A stretch of 64,000 nucleotides of DNA from Dechloromonas sp. ZY10 (GTDB lineage Bacteria > Pseudomonadota > Gammaproteobacteria > Burkholderiales > Rhodocyclaceae): assembly GCF_041378895.1 (NCBI RefSeq), contig NZ_CP144212.1:1-64000 (forward strand). Reading direction: 5' to 3'. Of this stretch, positions 1 to 15,085 are shown piece after piece. The stretch's first letter is position 1. Each line of letters begins with the position of its first letter. The notes under the pieces are model-generated. The model saw only the letters and a program-made list of their open reading frames with translations, was not told the DNA's origin and searched no databases. The position numbers and the translations under genes were made by a program.

Positions 1-100
1 CCCTTCGCACCCTTCCTGGGTTGCTTTAAATCTCTGTATTTTCCTAATAAATCAAATAATTAACCGTTGCCAATCGGCACCGGCCGGAGTCTTTTTTCCT

Positions 101-1543
101 ATGGCTGCATTCTGGGAATCCTGTCTCGCACGTTTTGAACAGGAACTGCCAACGCAACAGTTCAACACCTGGATCAAGCCCTTGCGGCTGGAAGGCGAAG
201 CCGCTCCCCAGGAAGAAGGCCTGCGCCTGATCGCGCCCAACAGCTTCATCCTCAAATGGGTGCGCGACCGCTATCTGTCGCGGATCGAGGAATACGCCCG
301 CAGTTTCTACTCGGCGCCGGTCAGCATCGCGCTGGTCATCGGCAACACCAAGCCGCCGGTTGCCCGCAGCGAACAGCCGGCAACGGCAGCCCCCGCAGCC
401 GCTCCCGGAGCCACCGAACCCGCAGCCGGCCCCCTCGCTTCGACCAAGGCCACGCAACGGGCGGTTTCACCGGCGGCCCCGGCTTCCGGCAGCGACAAGC
501 CGCGCGGCCGGATGAGCAACTACGAAAAATCGCGCTTGTTCTCGACCTTCACCTTCGACAATCTGGTCGTCGGCAAGGCCAACGATCTGGCCCGTGCCGC
601 CGCCGTGCAGGTTGCCGGCAACCCGGGCGGTGCCTACAACCCGCTGTTCATCTACGGCGGCGCTGGCCTCGGCAAGACCCACCTGATCCACGCCATCGGC
701 AACGCCATCCTCCGCGAAAATCCGGACAAGGTCGTCCGCTATGTGCATGCCGAAGACTACTACTCCGACGTCGTCCGCGCCTATCAGCAGAAGTCCTTCG
801 ACAGCTTCAAGCGCGCCTACCGCACCCTCGACGTGCTGCTGCTCGACGACGTGCAATTCTTCAACGGCAAGAACCGCTCGCAGGAAGAGTTTTTCTTCCT
901 CTTCAACGCACTGATCGAAGCGCGCAAGCAGATTATCCTGACCTGCGACACCTACCCCAAGGACATCAACGGTCTCGACGACCGGCTGGTGACCCGCTTC
1001 GACTGGGGCCTGACCGTGCAGATCGAGCCGCCCGAACTTGAAATGCGGGTCGCCATCCTGAAAAAGAAGGCCGAAGCCGAAGACCTGCAGCTGAACGACG
1101 AAGTCGCCTTTTTCATCGCCAAGCACCTGCGCTCCAATGTGCGAGAACTGGAAGGGGCGCTGAAGAAAGTTCTGGCCTATTCCTCCTTCCATGGTCGCCC
1201 GATTGCCCTCGATCTGGCCAAGGAAGCACTCAAGGACGTAATCGGTGCGGTCCGCAACGTCGGCATGGACTACATCCAGAAGACCGTTGCCGACTATTAC
1301 AAGATCAAGGTTGCCGACCTCTTTTCGAAAAAGCGCACGCGCGCGATTGCTCGACCGCGCCAGATCGCGATGTGGCTATGCCGCGAAGTGACCTCACACA
1401 GCTTTCCGGAAATCGGTGATGCCTTTGGCGGCCGCGATCACACCACCGTGATCCATGCGGTCAAGACCATCGACTCGCTGCGCACCAAGGAAAACGAACT
1501 CAACCACGATCTGCATGTGTTGTTGCAGGTTTTGAAGGGCTGA
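101..1543 (+). CDS. dnaA: Chromosomal replication initiator DnaA
   Basis: DnaA binds DnaA boxes at oriC, melts the origin and helps load the helicase. The 480-residue protein has the N-terminal DnaB-interaction domain (FWESCLARFEQELPTQQFNTW near the start), a variable Ala/Pro-rich linker at about residues 85-140, the AAA+ core with Walker A GGAGLGKTH and Walker B LLLDDVQ, and the C-terminal helix-turn-helix with the family signature GGRDHTTVIHA. Length and domain order are normal. The ATG at 101 gives the expected N-terminus, although the preceding ribosome binding site is weak. dnaN and gyrB follow on the same strand, which is the usual origin arrangement. Confidence 0.98.
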   Translation: MAAFWESCLARFEQELPTQQFNTWIKPLRLEGEAAPQEEGLRLIAPNSFILKWVRDRYLSRIEEYARSFYSAPVSIALVIGNTKPPVARSEQPATAAPAAAPGATEPAAGPLASTKATQRAVSPAAPASGSDKPRGRMSNYEKSRLFSTFTFDNLVVGKANDLARAAAVQVAGNPGGAYNPLFIYGGAGLGKTHLIHAIGNAILRENPDKVVRYVHAEDYYSDVVRAYQQKSFDSFKRAYRTLDVLLLDDVQFFNGKNRSQEEFFFLFNALIEARKQIILTCDTYPKDINGLDDRLVTRFDWGLTVQIEPPELEMRVAILKKKAEAEDLQLNDEVAFFIAKHLRSNVRELEGALKKVLAYSSFHGRPIALDLAKEALKDVIGAVRNVGMDYIQKTVADYYKIKVADLFSKKRTRAIARPRQIAMWLCREVTSHSFPEIGDAFGGRDHTTVIHAVKTIDSLRTKENELNHDLHVLLQVLKG

Positions 1544-2084
1544 TTTCAGCCGCCGGGTCGAACAAGTCTGGGGAAAAGCTGTCGGCCAACTGGGGAGAGA
1601 AGGAGCATTGCCCTGACCGGAAAAAATTGTCCGCAATTCATCCACAGCCAATTCAGTACCTTTCTCAGACCCTTTTTTATCAAACAAGCAACTGAAATAA
1701 AAGGGAAAATTTTACTTATCCACAGACTAGTTCCTGACTTATTCCTTATAGTCTTTTTGTATACAGCGTTTATTAAAGAATCAGGGGAAAACCTGAAAAC
1801 GCTCAAAAAGAGCTGACGTATCGAACAAACGAAGGAAAGGCCGAAAGTTCACCGCCAAGCCGCAGTCATGCAGATTGTTGTAGACAAGTCTGTGAACAAG
1901 CTGTCTTTGCATTGGGGATGAAACGACTTAAGCCAGTTTGTGGGAAAATTGTCCCGTTTTCGTCCACAGCCAGTTCAGAGGCTTTTCCAGACCTGAAAAT
2001 TGATGGCAAGTTACTGATTTTTATTTGAAATTCTGAGTTACCAACAGACTTGTTCCCGATATAGTCTTAGAAGGAATTTTATAT
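1544..2084. other. Probable replication origin (oriC) in the dnaA-dnaN gap
   Basis: This 541-bp non-coding interval is AT-richer than its surroundings. It contains one perfect DnaA box, TTATCCACA at 1716-1724, and near matches TCATCCACA (1639-1647), TCGTCCACA (1960-1968) and, inverted, TGTGAACAA (1891-1899). AT-rich stretches at about 1725-1790 and 2010-2045 could be unwinding elements. Origins next to dnaA, often in the dnaA-dnaN gap, are common in bacteria, so oriC is inferred from position and boxes. The region must also hold the dnaN promoter. Confidence 0.7.
1562..2070. repeat. Diverged direct duplication inside the origin region
   Basis: Two units of about 190 bp, 1562-1757 and 1884-2070, match in order along their length. 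Shared blocks are ACAAGTCTG..AA.AAGCTGTC, GGAAAAATTGTCC with TCCACAGCCAATTCAG, TTTTCCAGACC, and CACAGACTAGTTCC with ATAGTCTT. About 125 bp separates them. Each unit carries its own DnaA-box-like elements, and the second unit runs up to the dnaN ribosome binding site. The copies are clearly diverged, so this is an old duplication. Confidence 0.7.
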
Positions 2085-5727
<3,643 letters not shown>

Positions 5728-5804
5728 ATTAAATTTTTATTTTGATATTACACAATTTACTTGATTTTTATAAAAATCTATATTTTGTGATAATTAAAAA
5801 TACG

Positions 5805-5836
5805 AAGAGGCCGCTTGCAAAGAGTGGCCTCTTTGT
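5805..5836 (+). terminator. Rho-independent terminator after gyrB
   Basis: A stem AGAGGCC pairs with GGCCTCT around a loop containing CTTGCAAAGAG and is followed by TTTGTATT. It lies 80 bp after the gyrB stop, beyond an unusually AT-rich spacer at 5728-5800. Confidence 0.75.
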
Positions 5837-5998
5837 ATTGGAGCGTCAAGATTGAATGTAGTTGTTTGTCCAAAGTAGCCAGATAGAGTGCGGATGAGCT
5901 ACTTCTGAGCGCTTCCCTTAAACAGTGCCACCGGCAATTTGATGAAGGTTAGCATCCGCCGGGATAATCAAATTTTTTCCAGAAATCAGGAAATTGTC

Positions 5999-6241
5999 AT
6001 GTTGCGATCCGGACTGCGCCTGTGCGCTGCCCTCACCTTCCTTCCCCTCGCCGCCTGCACCCTGTTCCAGCCCGGCTGGCATTGGGAGAAGGCCGGGGCT
6101 TCGGTGGCGGATTACGAGGCGGATTTGCGGTTTTGCAAGAGCCAGACCGGCCAGTACAACGATGGCACGGTGACCGGGGCTTCGGTGCGGCGGATTCAGA
6201 CCTGTCTCGAGCAGCATGGCTGGCGCAAGCGCCAGGATTGA
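5999..6241 (+). CDS. Small putative lipoprotein
   Basis: An 80-residue protein starting MLRSGLRLCAALTFLPLAAC has a lipoprotein signal with lipobox LAAC at residues 17-20, so it is probably lipid-anchored in the envelope. The mature part is short, contains two more cysteines (in RFCKSQTG and QTCLEQHGW) and has no domain I recognise. In-frame codons upstream are less likely as starts because this ATG opens directly into the signal peptide. The function is unknown. Confidence 0.7.
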   Translation: MLRSGLRLCAALTFLPLAACTLFQPGWHWEKAGASVADYEADLRFCKSQTGQYNDGTVTGASVRRIQTCLEQHGWRKRQD

Positions 6242-6265
6242 GCGGGTGGATGCCGGATAAAACAA

Positions 6266-6294
6266 AGCCCCCCGCCCTGGCTGGGCGGGGGGCT
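6266..6294 (-). terminator. Strong hairpin terminator of the 6313-6747 gene
   Basis: A perfect 12-bp stem (AGCCCCCCGCCC with GGGCGGGGGGCT) has a 5-base loop. On the minus strand it is followed by TTTGTTTT, so it ends transcription of the minus-strand gene whose stop lies 19 bp away. On the plus strand no T-run follows. Confidence 0.85.
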
Positions 6295-6312
6295 GGGTGA
6301 TTCAGCGCCTAA

Positions 6313-6747
6313 TTACTTGCTGGCGGGAGCCGGGGCTGCGGCTGCGGGCGCAGCGGGCGCTGCCGGGACGGCCGGCTTGGCTTCGGCCTTGCCGTGTTTC
6401 TCGTGCTTTTCGCCCTTGTGCGCGTGTTCCTTGGCCGGCTTGCCGGCAGGCTTGCTGGCTTCGGGCTTGGCGGTTTCTGCCTTGACCTCGGCTTTGGCCG
6501 GTTCGGCCGCTCTGACAGCTTCCACCTTCTTTTCGCCGGCTGTTGCGGCCGGGCTGGCGGCGACTGCGGCCTTGGCGGCAGGGGCGGCCTGGGTTGCCGG
6601 AGCGACCGGGGCAGTCAGCTTGGCTGCCGGGGCAGCGGCGGCGGCCGGAGTTGCCGGCGTGGCCGGGGCGGCATTGCCCTGGGCGAAGGAGGCGGAAGCG
6701 AAGCCGGCGGCAACGGTCAGAGCGACGATCAGTTTGGAAACTTGCAT
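6313..6747 (-). CDS. Exported Ala/Pro/Lys-rich low-complexity protein
   Basis: The 144-residue product starts MQVSKLIVALTVAAGFASASFAQG, with a clear Sec signal peptide and an AXA-type cleavage site (SFA). The mature protein is almost entirely low-complexity: Ala/Pro runs, then a Lys/Glu/Ala segment, a His-Lys stretch (KEHAHKGEKHEKHGK) and a final Ala/Pro tail. It has no recognisable catalytic domain. It may be a periplasmic, cell-wall-spanning or metal-binding protein; the function is unknown. The start is supported by AGGAG eight bases upstream. A strong terminator follows the stop. Confidence 0.75.
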   Translation of the reverse strand: MQVSKLIVALTVAAGFASASFAQGNAAPATPATPAAAAAPAAKLTAPVAPATQAAPAAKAAVAASPAATAGEKKVEAVRAAEPAKAEVKAETAKPEASKPAGKPAKEHAHKGEKHEKHGKAEAKPAVPAAPAAPAAAAPAPASK

Positions 6748-7133
6748 TTTTGTATCTCCTGGATTGGGTAGGTTGTTGGTTCGTTTTCTGGTGCTGACAA
6801 CCTGATGCAGCGCCATGTGCCGAATAACGCGGGGGGTGACGCGGCCGATGTCAGCAGAAAAGTAATCCTGCGTATCCAAACGTAACCGGCTTGTGGCAAA
6901 GCGTTTCCGCCGGGTCCGGCCCGGTCGGTCTTGCCGTGCTCAGTTCGGACATCTCGGCGGCCTGGCTGCGCCGGGCACGGGCTTGCTGCGTAGCGGCCAG
7001 ATGCTTGCGCACGGCCGCTCTGGCGACGTTGCGTGATCGCGCGGTAACAATTCGTATCTCCGGCGGTGTGCCGTCGGCGGGGGACGCTTGGGGGGCGTTT
7101 ACACGGTCAACCCTTGTTTTGAGGAAAAAAGCC
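6748..7133. other. 386-bp gap without a convincing gene
   Basis: The interval separates divergent genes and must contain both promoters. Open frames cross it but none has a ribosome binding site or a recognisable product. It holds one copy of CACGGTCAACC at 7102-7112, directly upstream of the 7134 gene. I see no tRNA or other RNA gene. Confidence 0.5.
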
Positions 7134-7412
7134 GTGAAAGCCAGTCGCAAAACCTTGTTGCTCACCCTGTTGCTCGCCGTACAGGCCAGCGCCTGCACCG
7201 TGGTGCCGGTCAGCCGGCCGTATTACTACCCGCGTGAAAGCGTTTATGTCGCGCCACCGCCGCGTGTCGAATATGTTGCACCGGCTTACGTTGCGCCGGC
7301 GCCAGTGGTCGGCCAGGTGTGGATCGGAAGTGCTCCGGGTTGGGGGCCGGGCTACCGCGATTTCCGGCATCACCGTCACGAGCATCGCCACGAACACCGT
7401 GGCTGGCGCTGA
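7134..7412 (+). CDS. Small Tyr/Pro/His-rich putative lipoprotein
   Basis: A GTG start at 7134 is preceded by GAGGA with good spacing and gives a 92-residue protein. The signal sequence KASRKTLLLTLLLAVQASAC ends in a possible lipobox (ASAC). The mature part is rich in Tyr, Pro and Val (PYYYPRESVYVAPPPR, YVAPAYVAPAP) and ends in a His/Arg-rich tail (RHHRHEHRHEHRGWR) that could bind metal. Such tails occur in many uncharacterised envelope lipoproteins. No function can be assigned. Confidence 0.7.
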   Translation: MKASRKTLLLTLLLAVQASACTVVPVSRPYYYPRESVYVAPPPRVEYVAPAYVAPAPVVGQVWIGSAPGWGPGYRDFRHHRHEHRHEHRGWR

Positions 7413-7434
7413 GCGTTGCCGGCCGGTTGCTTGC

Positions 7435-7809
7435 CTACTCGTCGGCCGGCCAGCCGGCTTCGAGCGCCGGGAACAGTTCGCGTTCCTCGAAATGCACGTG
7501 GCCGCGCAGCAATTCGCCAAGGCGTTGCAACCTGACGGCATCGTCTGGGCTGGCCAGCAAAGCACTTAATTCCCGGTGTTCGGCCAATAGCCGCCGGTGC
7601 AGTTCGGTGAGTTGGTGGGCGGCCAGTTCGGGGAACAACTCTTCTTCTTCGGCGGCGAAGTGGCGCAGCAATTCGGTACGGACGCCGGCGACTTCGGCGG
7701 CGACCTCGGCCACCGGCAGGCTGCTACCGGCGGCGCTGGCGTGTTTGGCTAGGCGCAGGGCGAGATGGTGTTCGCGCGAAAAGTGGAGCAGGCGGGGGTG
7801 ACGGCGCAT
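7435..7809 (-). CDS. Hemerythrin HHE-domain protein
   Basis: This 124-residue protein has the pattern of a four-helix hemerythrin-like di-iron domain: H in FSREHHLAL, HFAAEEEELFPEL, H in AEHRELSALL, and HVHFEERELFPALE. These His and Glu residues match the expected ligand spacing. HHE proteins bind oxygen or nitric oxide, or take part in iron and stress responses; which applies here cannot be told from sequence. The start MRRHPRLLHFSREHH is chosen because the domain begins at once. The gene stands alone, convergent with the preceding lipoprotein gene. Confidence 0.85.
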   Translation of the reverse strand: MRRHPRLLHFSREHHLALRLAKHASAAGSSLPVAEVAAEVAGVRTELLRHFAAEEEELFPELAAHQLTELHRRLLAEHRELSALLASPDDAVRLQRLGELLRGHVHFEERELFPALEAGWPADE

Positions 7810-7938
7810 AAGGGGCGCTAGGCAGCAAAGATGCGAAGCCTGACTATAGAAAGCTGCCGGAGTGGCGTCAATCGGCCGCCGGCAATCTTTGGCAGTACGT
7901 ATACTGGCCGCATGGATCAATCGTCAGGGAGTGCCAAA

Positions 7939-8280
7939 ATGGCCGGTTTTGAAAACTATGCCCGCGATACAGCCGAGATCGAGGCCGAAATAGTTCGCAA
8001 GGGGATTGCCCTCGGGATCGACTGGGGCGACGACGTCGCGCTGCGCCTGCTGGCCCGCGAAGCGCTGGCCTTCAATCCGGCAGATGTTCATTTGTCGGCG
8101 AGTGCGGCGCTTGATTACCAGCAACTGGCGCGGATCGAACTGTTTGGCCTGGCGGGGGTAATGCTCAAAACCATGACTGAAAGCGCCGGGCAGGGTCTGG
8201 AAACGCATGGCGGGCCGGCCTGGAAGGCTTTTGCCCGGGCCCTGTGGGCGGAAGCCCGGAGTCGCGGTTTGCTGAGTTGA
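7939..8280 (+). CDS. Conserved-looking hypothetical protein
   Basis: A 113-residue protein begins MAGFENYARDTAEIEAEIVRKG. The start at 7939 is favoured over an ATG at 7912 because AGGGAG lies at good spacing upstream. It appears mostly helical and soluble, with no signal peptide, membrane segment or motif I recognise. Composition and codon use match neighbouring genes, so it is probably real. A hairpin overlaps its stop and separates it from the convergent metH. Confidence 0.6.
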   Translation: MAGFENYARDTAEIEAEIVRKGIALGIDWGDDVALRLLAREALAFNPADVHLSASAALDYQQLARIELFGLAGVMLKTMTESAGQGLETHGGPAWKAFARALWAEARSRGLLS

Positions 8281-8309
8281 AGGCGGCCAACCTTGCGGAT
8301 GGCCGCCTT
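8280..8309. terminator. Hairpin between convergent genes
   Basis: The stem AAGGCGGCCA pairs with TGGCCGCCTT around CCTTGCGGA. It starts at the stop of the 7939 gene and lies 18 bp past the metH stop, so it could terminate either transcript. No long T-run follows on either side. Confidence 0.6.
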
Positions 8310-8326
8310 CAAGCTGTTTGCGCTGC

Positions 8327-12013
<3,687 letters not shown>

Positions 12014-12068
12014 GGCGATGACCTCGGCAAGAGTGCGGGCCGGGAACGCAGACGCCAGACAAAGCAAA

Positions 12069-12116
12069 ACGGCGTCGCAAACCGGCCAATGAAAACAGGG
12101 TTTGCGAGCGCCGTTG
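12069..12116 (-). terminator. Terminator/expression platform of the metH riboswitch
   Basis: Read on the minus strand, AACGGCGCTCGCAAACCC pairs with GGTTTGCGACGCCGTT around a loop containing TGTTTTCATTGGCC, followed by TTTTGCTTT. The 5' arm is the last conserved block of the SAH riboswitch, so aptamer folding and terminator folding exclude each other. SAH binding should therefore switch metH on. Confidence 0.8.
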
Positions 12117-12167
12117 ATCGTTGCCGAGCCTGGCCTGAATCAAGTCAGGTCGCAGCGCTCCTCGGCA
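12105..12167 (-). ncRNA. SAH riboswitch upstream of metH
   Basis: On the minus strand the RNA reads GCCGAGGAGCGCTGCGAC, then a short hairpin CCTGACTTGATTCAGG, CCAGGCTCGGCAACGATC, and AACGGCGCTCGC. These are the conserved blocks of the S-adenosylhomocysteine riboswitch, including the P1 strands CCGAG and CTCGG. The class is known upstream of ahcY and metH in proteobacteria. It sits about 90 bases before the metH start and overlaps the terminator stem described separately. Confidence 0.93.
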
Positions 12168-12409
12168 GAGGCGCGCAGTTTACCGCCTTGGCCCCTTGCT
12201 TGCCAAGCTTCAACTGTTTGTTTTTGCGTGAAAGTTGCGGGTTGACCGTGATTTTTGGCCTGGCTGCGGAATCTCGATGGGGTTGGCCATGGCGGCTGAT
12301 TTCAGCTGTGCCGGCGCTATCCAGGTATTGAGGCAGGGACCAGTCGACCAATGTGCGAGCTTTAGGAGTGTGACCGGACAGGCGTACTTCAGAGTCTGCC
12401 GGTCAATCT

Positions 12410-12482
12410 ATGTAACGTTGGAGTTCAGCGGATGGCAAAAGCGCAGCTTTTCGCGCAGGTCCGGTGGAATGATGGGTTCGGC
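12410..12482 (-). repeat. Integron attC site of cassette 4
   Basis: On the minus strand the site begins GCCGAAC and ends AACGTTACAT, with imperfect inverted arms (CCACCGGACCTGCGCGAAAAG with GCGCTTTTGCCATCCGCTG) between them. It lies just beyond the stop of the 12497-13345 gene, the standard place for attC. Its outer core (GTTACAT) is the most degenerate of the four, consistent with the last, oldest cassette. Confidence 0.8.
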
Positions 12483-12496
12483 GTCTCATAGCTGGA

Positions 12497-13345
12497 CTAT
12501 TGAACAGATGCAGGCCGCTCACGACGAGGCTTGGGTCTTTCGTTGAAATCGTGATCCTTCCTTATTGCTTGGAGAACGCGTTCAACGGCTTGGGTATCTA
12601 AGTTGATTGAAGAACGGGAAAATAGCCGGTCAAGGTCAAGAGCGTCGATAGTCGCCACGGCATCAACAGTGATGTTTTTCAGATCACCGAGGCGCGAGGA
12701 GTCGTGCGAAAGGACGACCGCCCGATGAACACGACTGACATTGACTCGCTTGGCGAGAAAGGATTGAAGCAAATCTGCGGAGTCGTTGAGTTGCTTGCTG
12801 GGGCCGCGTCCGCGTTTGTCAGCGAGAGGCTTGTTTGTCTCGACGAGATTTCCGTACCGGTCGTATTTGTCGCTCCACCAGCGATCTCCGTCACAATGGA
12901 CGACTCCGTTGATGAACTTGATTTCGATAGCAAAGACTCCTCGCGGGCCAAGAAGCACCTGATCGATTTCGCCTTTCGCATTTCGATACCCAGATACCAA
13001 TATCCATTCATCTGACAACCGGGAGAGGTAAGCGGCAACCTTTCTTTCGCCCTCGTTGCCACTAGCCCAGACTATCTCTTCTCTGTCGGCTCCACGCTGA
13101 ACGGGAGCGCGAGGTTTGCCCGATAGATGAGCAATGCCAAGTTGGAAGACGGAAGCCAATGTCGAAAATATCTCTCTGTTGCGCCAAGCTGCCGCAACAG
13201 CTTTTCGATGCGATTCGAGATCTGCCTCACGTGCATTCAACGCACTTCGATATGCCTCGGAGGCAGCGATGTATTCTGCTTCTCGCTTAGCAGCAGCGGC
13301 AGATGCTTTGTCGGCCGTGTGGTCGGATAGTGTAAGAGTCCTCAT
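12497..13345 (-). CDS. NERD-domain protein, integron cassette 4
   Basis: A 282-residue protein from MRTLTLSDHTADKASAAAAK. Residues about 8-70 look like a helical or coiled-coil segment rich in Ala, Arg and Glu. The rest holds a NERD (nuclease-related) domain: GNEGERKVAAYLSRL, GEIDQVLLGPRGVFAIEIK, and a following GDRWW. The GEIDQVLL and EIK spacing resembles the D-(E/D)xK core of restriction-like nucleases, so DNA processing is possible but not shown. A start further upstream would run into attC, which supports 13345. The gene and the attC after it form one cassette facing away from attI. Confidence 0.8.
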   Translation of the reverse strand: MRTLTLSDHTADKASAAAAKREAEYIAASEAYRSALNAREADLESHRKAVAAAWRNREIFSTLASVFQLGIAHLSGKPRAPVQRGADREEIVWASGNEGERKVAAYLSRLSDEWILVSGYRNAKGEIDQVLLGPRGVFAIEIKFINGVVHCDGDRWWSDKYDRYGNLVETNKPLADKRGRGPSKQLNDSADLLQSFLAKRVNVSRVHRAVVLSHDSSRLGDLKNITVDAVATIDALDLDRLFSRSSINLDTQAVERVLQAIRKDHDFNERPKPRRERPASVQ

Positions 13346-13384
13346 GATTCTCGCAAAAGTTGTGGGGGATGAAGCATGTAAGAC

Positions 13385-13474
13385 GCCGAACGTTGAGGTA
13401 ACCTGCAACCGCGCGGGGCGGCCTGTTCGAAGAGCGCCCCGCTTTCGGTTGTCAGGTTGACCGTAATGTTAGGG
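13385..13474 (-). repeat. Integron attC site of cassette 3
   Basis: On the minus strand the site runs from CCTAACATTACGGTCAACC to AACGTTCGGC, with long complementary arms (GACAACCGAAAGCGGGGCG with GCCCCGCGCGGTTGCAGG). It follows the stop of the 13502-14494 gene by 27 bp and precedes the start of the next cassette gene. One arm happens to contain a one-mismatch version of the CACGGTCAACC motif. Confidence 0.85.
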
Positions 13475-13501
13475 AGCGTTTTGTTCATAGCGATGCGGGA
13501 G

Positions 13502-14494
13502 TTACCAAAGAATAGGGTCAACAAGCCTGGATCCCTTTGATGCGCTTGGCCTTGCACCAGGAATTTGTTTGGCCAGCAACTCCCCTTCATTGACAATGTT
13601 CTGAAGAAGGTTTGGAAAATACTCTGCGTCATTAGTATTTGCCCGGAGTTTTACAACGGTGCCTCTTGATGGAGTTGCGAGCCAGCTATCGGCCTCCTGG
13701 GTTCTATGAAGCATCGCGCCATTGCTAAGAATGGAGAAGCTACCTAGACGCTTTCCAACTTCCGACACTACATAGAGACCAAATCCCGAGTTCTGCCACT
13801 TATCGTCATTAACCGGGTCCGTTATTCGGGAGATTCCTGGCATCAAGGCCATTCGTAAGGCGGACCTGGAACTAGTTACGTTGTGCGCTTGGGACAAAGT
13901 GTACGGTATGCCGACACCCTCGTCCGCAATAGTGATTTCAGCTAGCCCCGTATTCCATCGCTGAGCCATTACAAAACACTCGCGCGCCTGTGAATGCTCA
14001 AACACATTACGAATTATTTCTCGAAGACAGAAAGTGAGCATGTCTGCTCTTGAAAAATCCGCCTCTCTTGGATAAAGGACGGTTGTTAATCGTGCGGAGT
14101 GCCGCGTGATTTGTTCCTGAATCACAACCCCGTCTTCGCGAAAGTCCTCGTGTCCTATGCGGGTTATTGGAAGGTAGCTTCTGCTTCCTGGCGCGACACC
14201 GATTGGATTTCCTTGGTCTACCCCAATGAACTGGAAGAATCCGAAATGCATTAGATAGGAACAGGCACTTCTTGGCGTCTGATGCCCATTTACATGGGTA
14301 CCGAGATTGAGGTGTGCTCGTTGCCTCACCATGTCCCGTGCGCCGAGAGCGAGAATTAACGCTCCCGCAGGATAGACAAAGCGCAAGGTGGAGAAATTGA
14401 GAACAAGCTCCGGCTCCTCTCTGGCGCGCCAGAACTCGTTTATGTATCTAGCAGCCTGCTCGTCGTCTAGCTGAGCAGGACAATAAATTTGCAT
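13502..14494 (-). CDS. STAS-like plus GHKL-ATPase protein, integron cassette 3
   Basis: A 330-residue protein from MQIYCPAQLDDEQAARYI. Residues about 5-95 resemble a STAS-like fold (LVLNFSTLRFVYPAGALIL). The remainder is a histidine-kinase-type ATPase domain with N-box REIIRNVFEHSQ, G1 IADEGVGIP and G2 GFGLYVVSEVGKRLG. No phospho-accepting His motif or membrane segment is visible, so it is more like an anti-sigma-type kinase or stand-alone ATPase than a sensor kinase. The start at 14494 has GGGAGA nine bases upstream, formed right after the attC recombination point. Confidence 0.8.
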   Translation of the reverse strand: MQIYCPAQLDDEQAARYINEFWRAREEPELVLNFSTLRFVYPAGALILALGARDMVRQRAHLNLGTHVNGHQTPRSACSYLMHFGFFQFIGVDQGNPIGVAPGSRSYLPITRIGHEDFREDGVVIQEQITRHSARLTTVLYPREADFSRADMLTFCLREIIRNVFEHSQARECFVMAQRWNTGLAEITIADEGVGIPYTLSQAHNVTSSRSALRMALMPGISRITDPVNDDKWQNSGFGLYVVSEVGKRLGSFSILSNGAMLHRTQEADSWLATPSRGTVVKLRANTNDAEYFPNLLQNIVNEGELLAKQIPGARPSASKGSRLVDPILW

Positions 14495-14505
14495 TGGCCA
14501 AGTCT

Positions 14506-14577
14506 CCCTAACGTTGAAAATCACCGGACGCAGGCAAGCGCAGCTTGCCGGAGGTCCGGTGGATTGTGATGTTAGGC
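14506..14577 (-). repeat. Integron attC site of cassette 2
   Basis: The clearest attC in the window. On the plus strand it starts CCTAACGTTGAAAATC and ends GATGTTAGGC, with arms ACCGGACGCAGGCAAGCG and CGCTTGCCGGAGGTCCGGT forming a near-perfect inverted repeat. The stop codon of the 14572-14997 gene lies inside its terminal GCCTAAC box, which is common in integron cassettes. Confidence 0.93.
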
Positions 14578-14997
14578 ATTGGTTTCTGCCTCATTTTCGG
14601 TTGGGTACACCGACAGACATAGAGAAATGCCGGCCTGACCTGACAACGACAACAACGCAGGTGGAAATGTGAATGAGGACCAACCAGGCGGATATATTTC
14701 AGCCCCGAAATCAAGAACCAACCACTCAACACCAGGGAACAAACTCAGGCGTTTTAGGTTTTCAAGGTTGCTTTGAAGGAACGAAATTACATCTTCGATT
14801 TGCTGCGGCAATTCAGAGAGGCTGGCTTCGCTGGCCACAATTCGAATGCCCGAGGATTCATTGATTTGTTCGTTTGTAGTGCTATTCGGGAAGCGCCTCT
14901 CACCCTTGCGCCACATTGAATCAATGAGAAGCGGGACGCTAGCGATGAAGCCGTCCGCATTGAAATTTGTGCCACCGGCTCGGAGCATGCAACTCAT
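14572..14997 (-). CDS. Integron cassette 2 hypothetical protein
   Basis: A 141-residue protein from MSCMLRAGGTNFNADGF. Segments such as WRKGERRFPNS, PGVEWLVLDFGAEIYPPGWSSF and GQAGISLCLSVYPTE resemble a family of unknown function that I know mainly from integron cassettes. No catalytic motif, signal peptide or membrane segment is seen. The start lies 15 bp after the attC4 recombination point, and the stop lies within the next attC, so the gene fills its cassette exactly. Confidence 0.8.
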   Translation of the reverse strand: MSCMLRAGGTNFNADGFIASVPLLIDSMWRKGERRFPNSTTNEQINESSGIRIVASEASLSELPQQIEDVISFLQSNLENLKRLSLFPGVEWLVLDFGAEIYPPGWSSFTFPPALLSLSGQAGISLCLSVYPTENEAETNA

Positions 14998-15001
14998 AGA
15001 T

Positions 15002-15082
15002 GCCTAACGTGCAAGGTAAGGGGCGGCCCGCTTGCGGGACGTCCCAGCGGCCGAAGGCCGCGCCTTGACCGGAATGTTAGGT
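15002..15082 (-). repeat. Integron attC site of cassette 1
   Basis: On the plus strand it starts GCCTAACGTGCAAGG and ends GGAATGTTAGGT. Inverted arms AAGGTAAGGGGCGGCC and GGCCGCGCCTTGACC flank a GC-rich loop with its own small hairpins. It sits 3 bp beyond the stop of the 15086-15325 gene. Confidence 0.9.
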
Positions 15083-15085
15083 TTT

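Noticed and set aside
5728..5998. Possible small RNA in the AT-rich gap after gyrB
   Set aside because: Apart from the terminator hairpin I found no promoter-plus-terminator unit or conserved structure; the AT richness alone is not enough.
12235..12546. 103-codon open frame on the plus strand near the outer integron attC
   Set aside because: It crosses an attC site and has no ribosome binding site or family resemblance.
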